64,000 bases of DNA from Burkholderiales bacterium. Lineage in GTDB: Bacteria; Pseudomonadota; Gammaproteobacteria; Burkholderiales; Burkholderiaceae_C. The position numbers and the translations under genes are program-made. The notes beneath the pieces were generated by a model, which saw only the letters and a program-made list of their open reading frames with translations, ran no database searches and was not told where the DNA came from. Shown in pieces: positions 38,174 to 48,091 of this stretch (within the stretch, counting starts at the first letter, position 1; each line of letters opens with the position of its first letter). The DNA is taken from positions 1-64,000 of the forward strand of contig RXJV01000036.1 in NCBI GenBank assembly GCA_003963075.1. Direction: 5' to 3'.

Positions 38174-39436
38174 TCAGCTGCCTCGCGTGACCGGCATGGC
38201 GATGCGGTCCGCCGGCAGCTTCATGTGGCTGGCGATCTCAAGCTTGGCCAGCGAGTTGCGATGCACCTCGTCCGGGCCGTCGGCCAGGCGCAGGGTGCGC
38301 TGGTGGGCCCACATCATGGCCAGCGGGGTGTCGTCGGACACGCCCATGCCGCCGAAGACCTGGATGGCCCAGTCGATGACCTGCAGCGCCATATTGGGCG
38401 CGACGATCTTGATCATCGCGATCTCGGCCTTGGCGACCTTGTTGCCCACGGTGTCCATCATGTAGGCGGCCTTGAGCGTCAGCAGGCGCGCCTGCTCGAT
38501 CATGCAGCGCGCCTCGGCGATGCGCTCCTGCGTGACGGTCTGCTGGGCGATGGTCTTGCCGAAGGCGGTGCGGGCGATGGCGCGCTCGCACATCAGCTCC
38601 AGCGCACGCTCGGCCGCGCCGATGCTGCGCATGCAGTGGTGGATGCGCCCGGGGCCGAGCCGCCCCTGGGCGATCTCGAAGCCCCGGCCCTCGCCGAGCA
38701 GGATGTTGGCGACCGGCACGCGCACGTTCCTCAGCTCCACCTCCATGTGGCCGTGGGGCGCGTCGTCGTAGCCGAACACCGACAGCGGGCGGATGACGGT
38801 GATGCCGGGCGTGTCGGCCGGCACGACGACCATGGACTGCTGCTCGTGGCGGCCGGCCTCGGGGTTGGTCTTGCCCATCACGATGTAGACGGCGCAGCGC
38901 GGGTCGCCGGCACCGCTGCTCCACCACTTGCGGCCGTTGATGACGTAGTCATCGCCGTCGCGCTCGATGCGGCATTCGATATTGGTGGCGTCGCTGGACG
39001 CCACGGCCGGCTCGGTCATCAGGAAGGCCGAGCGGATCTCGCCGCGCAGCAGGGGCTCCAGCCAGCGGTCCTTCAGCGCCTCGCTGGCATAGCGCTCCAG
39101 CGTCTCCATATTGCCGGTGTCGGGGGCCGAGCAGTTGAACACCTCGGGCGCCCAGAACACCCGGCCCATGATCTCGCACAGCGGCGCGTATTCGAGGTTG
39201 CTCAGGCCCTCGGGCGCGCGGCTGGACTTCGGAAGGAACAGGTTCCACAGACCGGCGGCGCGGGCCTTGGGCTTGAGTTCCTCGATCACGGTGGTGGGCA
39301 GCCAGGGGTTGCCGGCACGGCGGTTGGCGGCGACTTCGTCGAGGTAGCGCTTTTCGTTGGGCGTGATGTGCTCGGCAAAGAAGGCGAGCAGGCGCTCGCG
39401 CATCTGCACGACCTGGGGGGAATAGTCGAAGTTCAT
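38174..39436 (-). CDS. acyl-CoA dehydrogenase family protein
   Basis: FAD enzyme of 420 residues oxidising an acyl-CoA at the alpha-beta bond. Start at MNFDYSP. The signature regions are [38 protein letters not shown], and the FAD-end motifs [39 protein letters not shown] and [11 protein letters not shown]. This set is closest to the ACAD10/11-type subgroup. Substrate length unknown. Transcribed alone, with the Kef-type antiporter gene downstream of its promoter on the same strand. Confidence 0.88.
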   Translation of the reverse strand: MNFDYSPQVVQMRERLLAFFAEHITPNEKRYLDEVAANRRAGNPWLPTTVIEELKPKARAAGLWNLFLPKSSRAPEGLSNLEYAPLCEIMGRVFWAPEVFNCSAPDTGNMETLERYASEALKDRWLEPLLRGEIRSAFLMTEPAVASSDATNIECRIERDGDDYVINGRKWWSSGAGDPRCAVYIVMGKTNPEAGRHEQQSMVVVPADTPGITVIRPLSVFGYDDAPHGHMEVELRNVRVPVANILLGEGRGFEIAQGRLGPGRIHHCMRSIGAAERALELMCERAIARTAFGKTIAQQTVTQERIAEARCMIEQARLLTLKAAYMMDTVGNKVAKAEIAMIKIVAPNMALQVIDWAIQVFGGMGVSDDTPLAMMWAHQRTLRLADGPDEVHRNSLAKLEIASHMKLPADRIAMPVTRGS

Positions 39437-39522
39437 GGGGCCGGCTCCGTGTTCGTGTGCCGGCAGTGTGGCGCAGCCGCCGCCCACGGCTTGTCGCCGA
39501 GGCATCAGAACTGAGCGGGCGA

Positions 39523-41514
39523 TCAGCCGGCCAGCAGCTTGGCTTCGGCCAGGGCCAGCGCCGCCGGCACTCCGCTCAGCACCAGCGTGTCGCCCCCGGC
39601 CAGCGTCGCACCGTCGACCCGCTCACCCTTGCCGTTGGCGCGGCGCAGCGACACCACGGCGACACCGAGGGCGTGCAGGGCCAGGTCATCGAGCGGCTGG
39701 CCCGCCAGCGCGCTGGCCGTGGGCAGGGTGACCGAGGCCAGGCGGGCCTGGTCGAGCTCATCCACGGTGTCGTCATCGGCGCCGTGGAAATAGCCACGCA
39801 GCAGGCCGTAGCGGCGGTCGCGGGCATCGCGCGTGATGCGGATGACGCGCCGCATCGGCACGCCCACCAGCGCCAGCGCATGGGAGGCCAGCATCAGGCT
39901 GCCCTCGATGGCCTCGGGCACCACCTCGGTGGCGCCGGCGGCCTTGAGCCTTTCGAGGTCGGCATCGTCGATGGTGCGCACCACCACCGGCACCCGGGGC
40001 GCATGGGTCTGCACGAGGTGCAGGATCTTCAGCGCCGACGCCGTGTCGTGATAGCTGACGACGACGGCGCTGGCGCGCGCCAGGCCCGCGGCCATCAGGC
40101 TCTGCACCTTGGCGGCGTCACCGAAAACCACGCTCTGTCCGGCGGCGGCGGCCTGGCGCACGCGGTCGGGGTCCAGGTCCAGGGCCATGTAGGGGATGCG
40201 CTCGCCCTCCAGCAGCCGCGCCAGGTTCTGGCCCGAGCGGCCGTAGCCGCAGATGATCACGTGGGCCTCGCTCTTGATCGCCTTTTTGGCGATGGTGGTC
40301 AGCTGCACCGACTGCATCAGCCAGTCGCTGCTGCTGAGCTTCATCACGATGCGGTTGCTGTACATCACGATGATTGGCGTGGCCAGCATGGACAGCACCA
40401 TGCTGGCCAGCACCGGGCTGACCCAGCGCTCGGCGATCAGGTGCTGCTGCGCGCCCAACGTCAACAGCACGAAGCCGAACTCGCCGGCCTGCGCCAGAAA
40501 CAGGCCGGTGCGCAGCGCCGTGCCGGTGGGCGAGCGGAGCAGCTTGGCGAGCGCGGCGATCAGCACCGCCTTGGCCAGCACCGGCAGGGCGGTCAGCAGG
40601 ATCACCAGCCACCAGCTGTCGACCAGCGGGCGCCAGTCCAGCTTCATGCCGATGGTGATGAAGAACAGGCCGAGCAGCACGTCGTGGAAGGGCCGGATGT
40701 CGGTCTCCACCTGGTGCTTGTATTCGGTCTCGGCGATCAGCATGCCGGCCACGAACGCGCCCAGCGCCAGGCTCAGGCCGGCGTGTTCGGTCAGCCAGGC
40801 CAGGCCCAGCGTGACCAGCAACAGGTTGAGCATGAAGAGCTCGTCGCTCTTGCGCCGCGCCACCAGCGTGAGCCACCAGCGCATCAGCTTCTGGCCGCCA
40901 TAGAGCAGCAGGGTCAACAGCACCACGGCCTTGAGCCCGGCCCAGGCCAGGGCCTCGGCCATCTGACCGCCGCTGCTGTTCAGCGCCGGGATCAGCACCA
41001 GCAGCGGCACCACGGCCAGATCCTGGAACAGCAGCACGCCCATCACCTGCCGGCCATGCGGGCTCTCCAGCTCCAGCCGCTCGGCCAACAGCTTGACGAC
41101 GATGGCGGTCGAGCTCATCGCCATCGACGCCCCCAGCACCAGCGCACCCTGCCAGCCCAGGTCCCAGGCCCGGCCCAGCATCGCAAAGCCCGCCATCAGC
41201 AGCGCATTGCCCAGCACCGCGCCGCCGATGGTCAGCACCACCTGCATCAGGCCCAGGCCGAACACGGCGGTCTTGAGGGCGCGCAGCTTGGGCAGGTTGA
41301 ACTCCAGCCCGATGACGAACATCAGGAACACGACGCCGAACTCGGCGAGATATTCGATGCTGGCCGAGTCGTGCGCGAAGGCCAAGGCATTCGGCCCGAT
41401 CAACACCCCCACCGCCAGATAACCCAGCATCGGCGGCAGCTTCAGCGAGCGGCAGGCCACCACACCCAGCACGGCGGCCACGAGGTAGAGCAGGGCGAGG
41501 TCGAGGGAGGTCAC
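39523..41514 (-). CDS. Kef-type monovalent cation:proton antiporter (CPA2 family)
   Basis: Membrane exchanger of about 663 residues: 11-12 transmembrane helices with [16 protein letters not shown] and [17 protein letters not shown], then a cytosolic TrkA_N domain ([20 protein letters not shown], the NAD-binding motif) and a TrkA_C-like tail ([19 protein letters not shown]). This is the KefB/KefC/YbaL layout for K+ efflux under thiol stress. The track starts at an ATG (41583) that overlaps the divergent protease start; the GTG at 41514, right before [10 protein letters not shown], gives a more normal N-terminus and leaves room for a promoter. Confidence 0.85.
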   Translation of the reverse strand: MTSLDLALLYLVAAVLGVVACRSLKLPPMLGYLAVGVLIGPNALAFAHDSASIEYLAEFGVVFLMFVIGLEFNLPKLRALKTAVFGLGLMQVVLTIGGAVLGNALLMAGFAMLGRAWDLGWQGALVLGASMAMSSTAIVVKLLAERLELESPHGRQVMGVLLFQDLAVVPLLVLIPALNSSGGQMAEALAWAGLKAVVLLTLLLYGGQKLMRWWLTLVARRKSDELFMLNLLLVTLGLAWLTEHAGLSLALGAFVAGMLIAETEYKHQVETDIRPFHDVLLGLFFITIGMKLDWRPLVDSWWLVILLTALPVLAKAVLIAALAKLLRSPTGTALRTGLFLAQAGEFGFVLLTLGAQQHLIAERWVSPVLASMVLSMLATPIIVMYSNRIVMKLSSSDWLMQSVQLTTIAKKAIKSEAHVIICGYGRSGQNLARLLEGERIPYMALDLDPDRVRQAAAAGQSVVFGDAAKVQSLMAAGLARASAVVVSYHDTASALKILHLVQTHAPRVPVVVRTIDDADLERLKAAGATEVVPEAIEGSLMLASHALALVGVPMRRVIRITRDARDRRYGLLRGYFHGADDDTVDELDQARLASVTLPTASALAGQPLDDLALHALGVAVVSLRRANGKGERVDGATLAGGDTLVLSGVPAALALAEAKLLAG

Positions 41515-41581
41515 GAAGGGATGGTAGACGGCGGCGGGCGCCCCGAGTAACACTCCGCGCCTCTTCAAGGAAGCCGCCGCC

Positions 41582-42397
41582 ATGTCCCGCCACCTTCACA
41601 CCCGGATCACCCAGCCGCTCGCGGCCGCCTGCCTGGCCCTGGCCTGCGGCTCGGCCGCCGCCATCGTGGGTGGCACCCCGACCAGCGACTTTGGCGTCGT
41701 CTCCTCGGGCGTGCAGGTGCTGCCGAACTGGGTGCTGACGGCCCGCCACGTCGGCCTGGGCGTTGGCGACGTCTACAGCAACGGTTTCGGCAGCGCCGTC
41801 ATCGCGGCCCGCTACAACGCCGGCAGCGGCGCCTTCCCCCAGGACGACCTCGCCCTGCTGCGCCTGGCCACCCCGATCGCGGCGCCCGCTTTGAGCCTGG
41901 TCAGCGACGCGCTCGCGGCCGGCAGTGGCTATGCGCTCGACGCCACCCTCACGACCGGCGCCAACCAACAGCCGCGCGGCTATGCCTTCGGCCAGGTGCG
42001 CGAGTTCCAACCGAACTACGAGACCAATGGCCCCACGCCGTCGGTGCCCGTCAACTGGCTGGTCACCTATGACAACGCCTTCGGCGCGCCCTATGTCGAG
42101 AACGGTGACAGCGGCGGCGGGCTGTTCGCTGGCCATGTCACGGGGCTGGCGAGCGGCGCGCCGCTGTGGGGCATCACCTCGGTGGCGATCACCGGCACGG
42201 GCGGCCAGGGCCAAGACCTGCACGCCTCCGGCTTCGTCCAGCTGGCCAGCTACCGCGGCTGGCTGGACACCACCCTGGCCAACGACCTGGCGGACGCTCA
42301 GGCGCTGAACTGGACGCAGCTCAGCCCGGTTCCGGAACCGGCTACCGGGCTGCTGATGGGCCTCGGTTTGTGCTGGTTTGCACGCCGCCGACGCTGA
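41582..42397 (+). CDS. trypsin-like serine protease with PEP-CTERM tail
   Basis: Secreted protein of 271 residues. The signal peptide (LAAACLALACGSAAA) is followed at once by IVGGTP, the trypsin-family mature N-terminus. The catalytic triad is readable: His in LTARHV, Asp in DDLALLRL and Ser in ENGDSGGGLF. A C-terminal VPEPATGLLMGLGLCW plus RRRR is a PEP-CTERM tail, so an exosortase should anchor or process it at the envelope. Specificity is unknown. Starts one base from the longest antiporter frame on the other strand. Confidence 0.85.
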   Translation: MSRHLHTRITQPLAAACLALACGSAAAIVGGTPTSDFGVVSSGVQVLPNWVLTARHVGLGVGDVYSNGFGSAVIAARYNAGSGAFPQDDLALLRLATPIAAPALSLVSDALAAGSGYALDATLTTGANQQPRGYAFGQVREFQPNYETNGPTPSVPVNWLVTYDNAFGAPYVENGDSGGGLFAGHVTGLASGAPLWGITSVAITGTGGQGQDLHASGFVQLASYRGWLDTTLANDLADAQALNWTQLSPVPEPATGLLMGLGLCWFARRRR

Positions 42398-42438
42398 CAC
42401 CGGGGGGCCATGCGTGGCTTGCATAACAGCATACGCAC

Positions 42439-42467
42439 TTGGCTAGACAAGTTGTGGCGACTAGGCT
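42439..42467 (+). promoter_or_regulatory. possible promoter of gdhA
   Basis: TTGGCT and TAGGCT separated by 17 bases lie 47 bases before the gdhA start. Both match sigma70 boxes moderately in a locally AT-richer stretch. No experimental support. Confidence 0.3.
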
Positions 42468-42513
42468 GGGGTTCGCGCTACCGTTCGCCCCACTCAAAGT
42501 TACGGAGCATTTC

Positions 42514-43785
42514 ATGCCCAACCTGTCGTTTGTTTCGCCCACGCGCAACAGCCCGTGGGGAACCTATCTGTCGCAGATCGACGCGGTCGAGCCCTACCTC
42601 GGCCATCTGGCCCGCTGGGTCGAGACGCTGCGCCGCCCCAAGCGCGCGCTGATCGTGGACATCCCGATCGAGCTGGACAACGGCACCATCGCCCACTTCG
42701 AGGGCTACCGTGTCCAGCACAGCCTGACCCGCGGCCCGGGCAAGGGCGGTGTCCGCTACCACCCGGACGTGACGCTGGAAGAGGTGATGGCCCTGTCGGC
42801 CTGGATGACCATCAAGAACGCCGCGGTCAACCTGCCCTATGGCGGCGCCAAGGGCGGCATCCGCCTGGACCCCAGCGTGCTGTCGATGAAGGAGCTGGAG
42901 AAAGTTACGCGCCGGTACACCAGTGAGATCGGCATCATCATCGGCCCGACCCAGGACATCCCGGCGCCCGACGTCAACACCAACGGCCAGATCATGGCCT
43001 GGATGATGGACACCTACTCGATGAACGTCGGCGCCACCGCAACCGGCGTCGTCACCGGCAAGCCCATCCCGCTGGGCGGCTCGCTGGGCCGCGTGGCCGC
43101 CACCGGCCGGGGCGTCTTCGTGGTCGGCCGCGAGGCCATGCGCCGCCTCAACATCGACATGGACGGCGCCCGCGTCGCGGTGCAGGGCTTCGGCAATGTC
43201 GGCTCCATCGCGGCCAAGCTGTTCGCGGCGAATGGCGCCAAGATCGTCGCGGTGCAGGACCACACCGGCACCATCCTGAACGAGAACGGCTTCGACATGG
43301 CCAGCCTGCTGGACCATGTCGCCAAGACCCGTGGCGTGGCCGGCTTCAAGGGCGCCGATGCGATCGACAACGAGAACTTCTGGGACGTGAAGAGCGATGT
43401 GCTGATCCCGGCCGCGCTGGAAGGCCAGATCACCGCCGAGCGCGCCAAGCGCATCCACACCCGCCTGGTGCTCGAAGGCGCCAACGGCCCGACCACGCCC
43501 GACGGCGAGGACGTGCTGACCGACCGCGGCATCGTCGTCGTGCCCGATGTGATCGCCAATGCCGGCGGCGTGACCGTGTCCTACTTCGAGTGGGTGCAGG
43601 ACTTCTCGTCCTTCTTCTGGACCGAGGACGAGATCAATGTGCGCCTGGACAAGATCATGATCGGCGCCTTCAAGCACATCTGGGAAACCGGCGAGCAGCA
43701 CAAGATCGCGCTGCGCACCGCCGCCTTCACCGTGGCCTGCACCCGCGTGCTGGAGGCCCGCGAGGAACGGGGCCTCTATCCCTGA
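42514..43785 (+). CDS. gdhA: glutamate dehydrogenase
   Basis: Cytosolic Glu/Leu/Phe/Val dehydrogenase of 423 residues, most likely NAD(P)-glutamate dehydrogenase interconverting glutamate and 2-oxoglutarate plus ammonia. It starts at MPNLSFVSP behind CGGAG. The substrate-domain Lys is in [14 protein letters not shown], followed by [14 protein letters not shown], and the Rossmann domain has [26 protein letters not shown] closes the family pattern. It has its own terminator. Confidence 0.93.
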   Translation: MPNLSFVSPTRNSPWGTYLSQIDAVEPYLGHLARWVETLRRPKRALIVDIPIELDNGTIAHFEGYRVQHSLTRGPGKGGVRYHPDVTLEEVMALSAWMTIKNAAVNLPYGGAKGGIRLDPSVLSMKELEKVTRRYTSEIGIIIGPTQDIPAPDVNTNGQIMAWMMDTYSMNVGATATGVVTGKPIPLGGSLGRVAATGRGVFVVGREAMRRLNIDMDGARVAVQGFGNVGSIAAKLFAANGAKIVAVQDHTGTILNENGFDMASLLDHVAKTRGVAGFKGADAIDNENFWDVKSDVLIPAALEGQITAERAKRIHTRLVLEGANGPTTPDGEDVLTDRGIVVVPDVIANAGGVTVSYFEWVQDFSSFFWTEDEINVRLDKIMIGAFKHIWETGEQHKIALRTAAFTVACTRVLEAREERGLYP

Positions 43786-43806
43786 GCCGACCCCGGCGCC
43801 CTGCTC

Positions 43807-43831
43807 AAAGCCCGCCTCGCGCGGGCTTTTT
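43807..43831 (+). terminator. rho-independent terminator of gdhA
   Basis: A nine-pair stem AAAGCCCGC / GCGGGCTTT with a five-base CTCGC loop runs into TTTTT, 22 bases after the gdhA stop. Confidence 0.88.
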
Positions 43832-43878
43832 CATCGGCGGCTCGGCGCTCGGCCCGAACCGCGCCTGAAGGACGGCAT

Positions 43879-44322
43879 TCAGCCCATCAGCACCGCGCCG
43901 GTGCTGTCCAGCACCCGCAGCGTCACCGGCACGGCCGGCGCCACGCTCTGCGTGACGGTGCAGTAATCCTCAAAGGTGTCCAGCACGCGGGCGAGGTGGG
44001 CCAGCTCGGCCGCCGGCCGGCCCAGGTGCAGGTCCACGCTCAGACCCAGCACGCGCATCCGGTTGCGCTCGTTGCGGCCCACCGTGGCCTTGACCTCGGC
44101 GTGCAGGGGTGCGGGATCGTCCTTGTACTTCTGGCAGGCAAACAGCAGCGAAGCGCTCAGGCAGTTGCCCACGGCCGAAGCCAGCAACTGCACCGGATCC
44201 GGCCCCTGGCCGCTGCCCAGCGGCGGCGGCTCATCGGCCAGCAGCACGGGCAGCTCCGGGGAATAGCGGTGATCGAACTGATAGCCCTGGCGCTGGGTCA
44301 GGGTGACGCTGGGTTGGTCCAT
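43879..44322 (-). CDS. OsmC family peroxiredoxin-like protein
   Basis: Cytosolic protein of 147 residues. Start at MDQPSVTL. The OsmC fold shows VGNCLSASLLFACQ, providing the first catalytic Cys, and FEDYCTVTQSV with the second, plus RMRVLGLSVDLHL. OsmC/Ohr proteins reduce organic hydroperoxides with a Cys pair; which subfamily (YhfA-like) is not certain. Monocistronic, minus strand, converging with gdhA. Confidence 0.82.
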   Translation of the reverse strand: MDQPSVTLTQRQGYQFDHRYSPELPVLLADEPPPLGSGQGPDPVQLLASAVGNCLSASLLFACQKYKDDPAPLHAEVKATVGRNERNRMRVLGLSVDLHLGRPAAELAHLARVLDTFEDYCTVTQSVAPAVPVTLRVLDSTGAVLMG

Positions 44323-44583
44323 GGAGGGGTCCTGGTGGTGAGAGGCGGTTGATAACAAAGTGTCGAACAGGAGTTCACTCCCGGACCGCGCGACGCCGAC
44401 AACTGTTCCGGCGGCTCAGCCTGCCGCATGCGGCGTTGCTGCCATGGTGGCGCAGAGTCCATGCCGGCATGGGGACCAGCACGATGCCACAACAGATGCC
44501 GGATCGACGGCTGCTGTTGAATCTCTCAGCCAGACCCTTTCGATCAGGCCTTTGCCGTTGTGGGGGAGCCCATGCAGGAAGGG

Positions 44584-45120
44584 TCAGGCGTCATCTCGCG
44601 GCAGGGCGTACACCCGTTCCGTGCACGCCTCGCCTCGAAAGACGACTTCTCGACTTTCGACGCACGCAAAGCCAAGGCGCTCCAGCAGACGGATGCTGGG
44701 CAGGTTGCGCGCGTCGGTGATGCCCAAGACGCGAGTGACGCCGGTGGCTGCGAAAAGGAGTTGAAGTGCCTCGCGTACCGCCAGGGCTGCGATGCCGCGA
44801 CGTTGCGCCGACGGCTGGAGCGTGAACCCGACTTCGCCGGTCGTCCCATCGTCGGAGAGGTACAAGCCAATGTCGCCGACGAGCACGTCGGAGTCCGGCT
44901 CGGCGATTCCGAGTTGCACCCACTGGCCCACAGCAAACAGTGGCGCTCGACTCATTTCGTCCAGAAACTCAAGCGCCTCGGCTTCGGACATGGGCGACCA
45001 GCCCTGATAGCGGCCAAGCTCCGGGATTGCGCGATAGATCTGGAAAGCCCGGTGATCGCGCAACTGAAGTCGCCGCAGGCGGCCACCATGGAACTCTCGT
45101 GGCAACAGCGTCTCGTGCAT
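44584..45120 (-). CDS. GNAT family N-acetyltransferase (RimJ/RimL-like)
   Basis: Cytosolic acetyltransferase of 178 residues. The layout is the RimJ/RimL branch of GNAT: RLRRLQLRDHRAFQIY at the N-terminus, then GDIGLYLSDDGTTGEVGFTLQPSAQRRGIAALAV, in which the acetyl-CoA loop reads QRRGIA, and DARNLPSIRLLERLGFACV. GC content is visibly lower than in flanking core genes, so recent arrival is likely. Substrate unknown; may be ribosomal-protein or a small amine. An IS fragment lies just beyond its 5' end. Confidence 0.83.
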   Translation of the reverse strand: MHETLLPREFHGGRLRRLQLRDHRAFQIYRAIPELGRYQGWSPMSEAEALEFLDEMSRAPLFAVGQWVQLGIAEPDSDVLVGDIGLYLSDDGTTGEVGFTLQPSAQRRGIAALAVREALQLLFAATGVTRVLGITDARNLPSIRLLERLGFACVESREVVFRGEACTERVYALPRDDA

Positions 45121-45239
45121 GACGGCTAAAGACTGAGAGGGACGTCCACGTCCCGAACCCGCCGCGTTGCGGCCAACGGCAGGCAGTTGCCACGATGGGA
45201 CCTGAGGTTTCTCATCAGCTCATTCGGAAGGGGAAGTGC

Positions 45240-45457
45240 ATGACGATTCTGACCGTGCGCATCGACCTCGCCACGAATGGTTCGCGGTTCGCAGGGCCGG
45301 GTGCGGCGTCACGCTGAGACCCGTTCGACGCTCCGTTCGCCGGTTCCTCAAGCGTTCGCAGCAGCCAGCGTCGACCCAAACACCGGTGCGCCGTGCTGCA
45401 GCGCCGGCACGAGGCAGGGCGCTGGCGCTGGCACGGAAGCTGCAACGCCCGCTGCAG
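45240..45457 (+). pseudogene. decayed 5' fragment of an IS110-type transposase
   Basis: The frame opens after GGAAG with MTILTVRIDLATN, like the IS110/IS1111 start (VGIDLAKN), then hits stops. Downstream, other frames continue family-like pieces: VRRSVRRFLKRSQQP (the RRsxllxFL region) and, near the end, a stretch reading ARKLQR preceded by a Gly/Ala segment, as in the conserved HWARKLQRLGH region. Several indels separate these pieces and the rest of the gene is absent. This is comparison from memory of the family, without alignment. Confidence 0.45.
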
Positions 45458-45492
45458 TCAGTTGTCTCCTCCATCCACCCGGATGGCTTCAC

Positions 45493-45525
45493 GCCCCGAG
45501 CTGGTTCAGCTTCGGGGCTTTTTTT
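45493..45525 (+). terminator. rho-independent terminator without a gene
   Basis: GCCCCGAGCTG pairs with CAGCTTCGGGGC (one bulged T) around a short GTT loop and is followed by seven T on the plus strand. The only plus-strand feature before it is the decayed transposase fragment. Confidence 0.75.
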
Positions 45526-45561
45526 GTGCGCGCGCCCCGCGACGGGGCACCGGGCCTGCCG

Positions 45562-46209
45562 TCACGCCGGGCGGGCGTCGGGGGTCATCAGCGCCAGCAG
45601 CAGGTCGCGGTGGGCCGAGCGCAGCCTCGCGTCGCCGAGGGCCAGGCCCGGGGGCAGCACCGTCTGCATCAGCAGGCCCTGCACCGCGGGGGCCAGCACC
45701 AGCCAGGGCTCGCGGGCCAGCAGCGGCGGCCGGCCGTCGCGCCCCGCCGGCAGGCCCTGGGCCAGCAGCGCACCGAGCGCTTCCACATAAGGCTGCACCA
45801 CCTGGCCATGCCACTGCGCCACCAGCGCGGGCACGCGCTCGCTCTCGGCCACCAGCAGGCGCAGGCCGGCGCGCAGACCGGGCTCGGCGAAGTGGTCGTA
45901 GAGCGCGTCGAGCAGCCAGTCCACCCACTGCGCCGGCTCCCAGGGCTGGGGCGGCGGCACCAGCGCGGGCGGCGCCAGCAGGCGCGACAGCAGCGCCTCG
46001 AAGACCTCGTCCTTGCTCGCGAAGTGCGCATACAGCCCACCCTTGGACAGGCCGGCCGCGGCGGCGATGTCGTCCATCCGTGCGGCGGCATAGCCCCGCT
46101 CGCAGAACACGGCCAGCGCGGCGTCCAGGATCTGGCGCGTGCGCACCTGCGGTGGCAGGCGCAGGCGCACCGGCGGGCGCCGCCCGGATGCGGCCGACCT
46201 TGTCTCCAT
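45562..46209 (-). CDS. TetR/AcrR family transcriptional regulator
   Basis: Regulator of 215 residues. The N-terminal DNA-binding domain reads [44 protein letters not shown], the standard TetR helix-turn-helix. The ligand domain ([14 protein letters not shown] onward) is typical of the C-terminal region of fatty-acid-related repressors, but the ligand is unknown. The second ATG (METRS) has AAGGAG at good spacing; an ATG two codons earlier is too close to it. It diverges from the phaC-fabI-exporter module, its probable target. Confidence 0.88.
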   Translation of the reverse strand: METRSAASGRRPPVRLRLPPQVRTRQILDAALAVFCERGYAAARMDDIAAAAGLSKGGLYAHFASKDEVFEALLSRLLAPPALVPPPQPWEPAQWVDWLLDALYDHFAEPGLRAGLRLLVAESERVPALVAQWHGQVVQPYVEALGALLAQGLPAGRDGRPPLLAREPWLVLAPAVQGLLMQTVLPPGLALGDARLRSAHRDLLLALMTPDARPA

Positions 46210-46239
46210 GTGCATGTCTCCTTGATGACCGGCAGTAGA

Positions 46240-46259
46240 TACCGACTCGCGAGTCGCTA
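46240..46259. promoter_or_regulatory. TetR-type operator candidate
   Basis: The 20-bp sequence TACCGACTCGCGAGTCGCTA is a palindrome with one mismatched pair; its inner 14 bp are perfect. It lies in the 138-base gap between the divergent TetR gene and phaC, 31 bases upstream of the regulator's start. Length and ACCGACT...AGTCGGT style are usual for TetR-family operators. Confidence 0.65.
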
Positions 46260-46347
46260 GCTTGATCTGGCGCAAGCCCCGCCGCCGACCGCCTGCCTAC
46301 AGTGGCCGCGCCGCCCCACCGCCGGGGCCGGTAGCCCTGGAGGACCC

Positions 46348-48090
46348 ATGACAGACACCGCCGCCACCGCGTCGCCCACCGAGCGTCTGGACGACCTCGT
46401 GCACGCCAGCCTCGCCCGCAGCACGCGGGCGCTGTCGGTCGTGTCGCCCGGCCTCGCGCTGGCCGACTGGGCCCTGCATCTGGCGTTGTCGCCGGGCCGC
46501 TGCATGGAACTCGGCACCCTGGCCCTGCAGATGGCCCGCGCCTGGGCCGAGCATGCCGCCGCCAGCACCCGAGCGGCGCTGCCGCTGCTTGGCGGCGCGC
46601 CGCCCGAGCCGGTGCAGCCGGACCGGCGCTTTGCCGCCGCCGCATGGCAGCGCTGGCCGTTCAATGTCTGGCAGCAGGCCTTTGTGCTGCAGGAGCGCTG
46701 GTGGGCCGAAGCGACCGGCCCGACCTGGGGCGTCGAGAAGCATCACAGCGATCTCGTCGGCTTCTGGGCGCGGCAGTGGCTGGACGTGACCTCGCCGGCC
46801 AACCTGCCGGCCACCAACCCGCTGGTGCTGGAACGGGCAGCCCAGGAGGGCGGCGCCAACTTCCTGCGCGGCGTCCAGGACTGGGCTGACGACCTGCGCC
46901 GCGCGAACCGAGGCGAGCCGCCGGCCGGTACCGAGGCCTTCCAGGTCGGCCGCAACCTCGCCACCACGCCAGGCAAGGTCGTGTGGCGCAACGCGCTGAT
47001 GGAGCTGATCCAGTACGCGCCGCAGACCGCCACCGTGCAGGCCGAGCCGGTGCTGATCGTGCCGGCCTGGATCATGAAGTACTACATCCTCGACCTCGCC
47101 CCGGGCGGCTCGCTGGTCGAGCACCTGGTGCAGCAGGGCCACACGGTGTTCGCGATCTCCTGGAAGAACCCCGGCGAGGCCGAGCGCGACCTGGGCATGG
47201 ACGACTACCTGCAGCGCGGCATCGCCGAGGCGCTGCAGGCCATTGCCGCCATCGTGCCGCGCCAGAAGGTGCACGGCGTGGGCTACTGCCTGGGCGGCAC
47301 GCTGCTGACGATTGCCGCGGCCGCGCTGGCCCGTGACGGCGACGCGCGCCTCGCGTCGCTGACGCTGTTCGCGGCGCAGACCGACTTCAGCGACCCCGGC
47401 GAGCTGGGCCTGTTCATCGACGAAAGCCAGCTCAGCCTGCTGGAGGCGCAGATGAAGCAGACCGGCTATCTGCGCGCCGACCAGATGGCCGGCGCCTTCC
47501 AGATGCTGCGCTCCTACGACCTGCTGTGGTCGCGCCTGGTGCAGGACTACCTGCTGGGCGACCGCGCCCCGCTGAACGCGCTGATGGCCTGGAACGCCGA
47601 CGCCACCCGCATGCCCGCGCGCATGCACGGCGACTACCTGCGCCAGCTCTTCCTGCGCAACGACCTGGCCGAGGGCCGCTACCGCGCCCAGGGCCGGCCG
47701 GTCGCGCTGAGCGACCTGCAGCTGCCGGTCTACCTCGTCGGCACCGAGACCGACCATGTCGCGCCCTGGCGCTCGGTCTACAAGCTGCACCACCTCTGCC
47801 CGGCCGAGATCCGCTTCGTGCTGACCAGCGGCGGCCACAACGCCGGCGTCGTCAACCCGCCGGGCGAGGGCCACCGGCACTACCGCGCCGCCACCGCCGC
47901 GCCGGGCCAGGGCTATGTCGCGCCGGACGACTGGCTGGCCGCCACGCCCACCACCGAGGGCTCGTGGTGGCCCGACTGGTGCCGCTGGCTGGCCGCGCGC
48001 AGCGGCCCGCGCGTGAAGCCGCCGCGCCTGGGCGCAAAGGCCGCGCCCGTGCTGGGCGATGCGCCCGGCTCCTACGTGATGGAGCATTGA
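46348..48090 (+). CDS. phaC: PHA/PHB synthase family protein
   Basis: Cytosolic alpha/beta-fold protein of 580 residues, starting after GGAGG. The PhaC core has the Cys nucleophile in the lipase-like box GVGYCLGGTLLT (near 314), Asp in ETDH near 472 and His in GGHNAG near 500, and the conserved WNADATRMPARMH. These residues polymerise hydroxyacyl-CoA to polyhydroxyalkanoate. There is no adjacent phaA/phaB/phasin, so this may be a second synthase (PhaC2-like) working on products of its operon. First gene of the long module. Confidence 0.85.
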   Translation: MTDTAATASPTERLDDLVHASLARSTRALSVVSPGLALADWALHLALSPGRCMELGTLALQMARAWAEHAAASTRAALPLLGGAPPEPVQPDRRFAAAAWQRWPFNVWQQAFVLQERWWAEATGPTWGVEKHHSDLVGFWARQWLDVTSPANLPATNPLVLERAAQEGGANFLRGVQDWADDLRRANRGEPPAGTEAFQVGRNLATTPGKVVWRNALMELIQYAPQTATVQAEPVLIVPAWIMKYYILDLAPGGSLVEHLVQQGHTVFAISWKNPGEAERDLGMDDYLQRGIAEALQAIAAIVPRQKVHGVGYCLGGTLLTIAAAALARDGDARLASLTLFAAQTDFSDPGELGLFIDESQLSLLEAQMKQTGYLRADQMAGAFQMLRSYDLLWSRLVQDYLLGDRAPLNALMAWNADATRMPARMHGDYLRQLFLRNDLAEGRYRAQGRPVALSDLQLPVYLVGTETDHVAPWRSVYKLHHLCPAEIRFVLTSGGHNAGVVNPPGEGHRHYRAATAAPGQGYVAPDDWLAATPTTEGSWWPDWCRWLAARSGPRVKPPRLGAKAAPVLGDAPGSYVMEH

Positions 48091-48091
48091 C

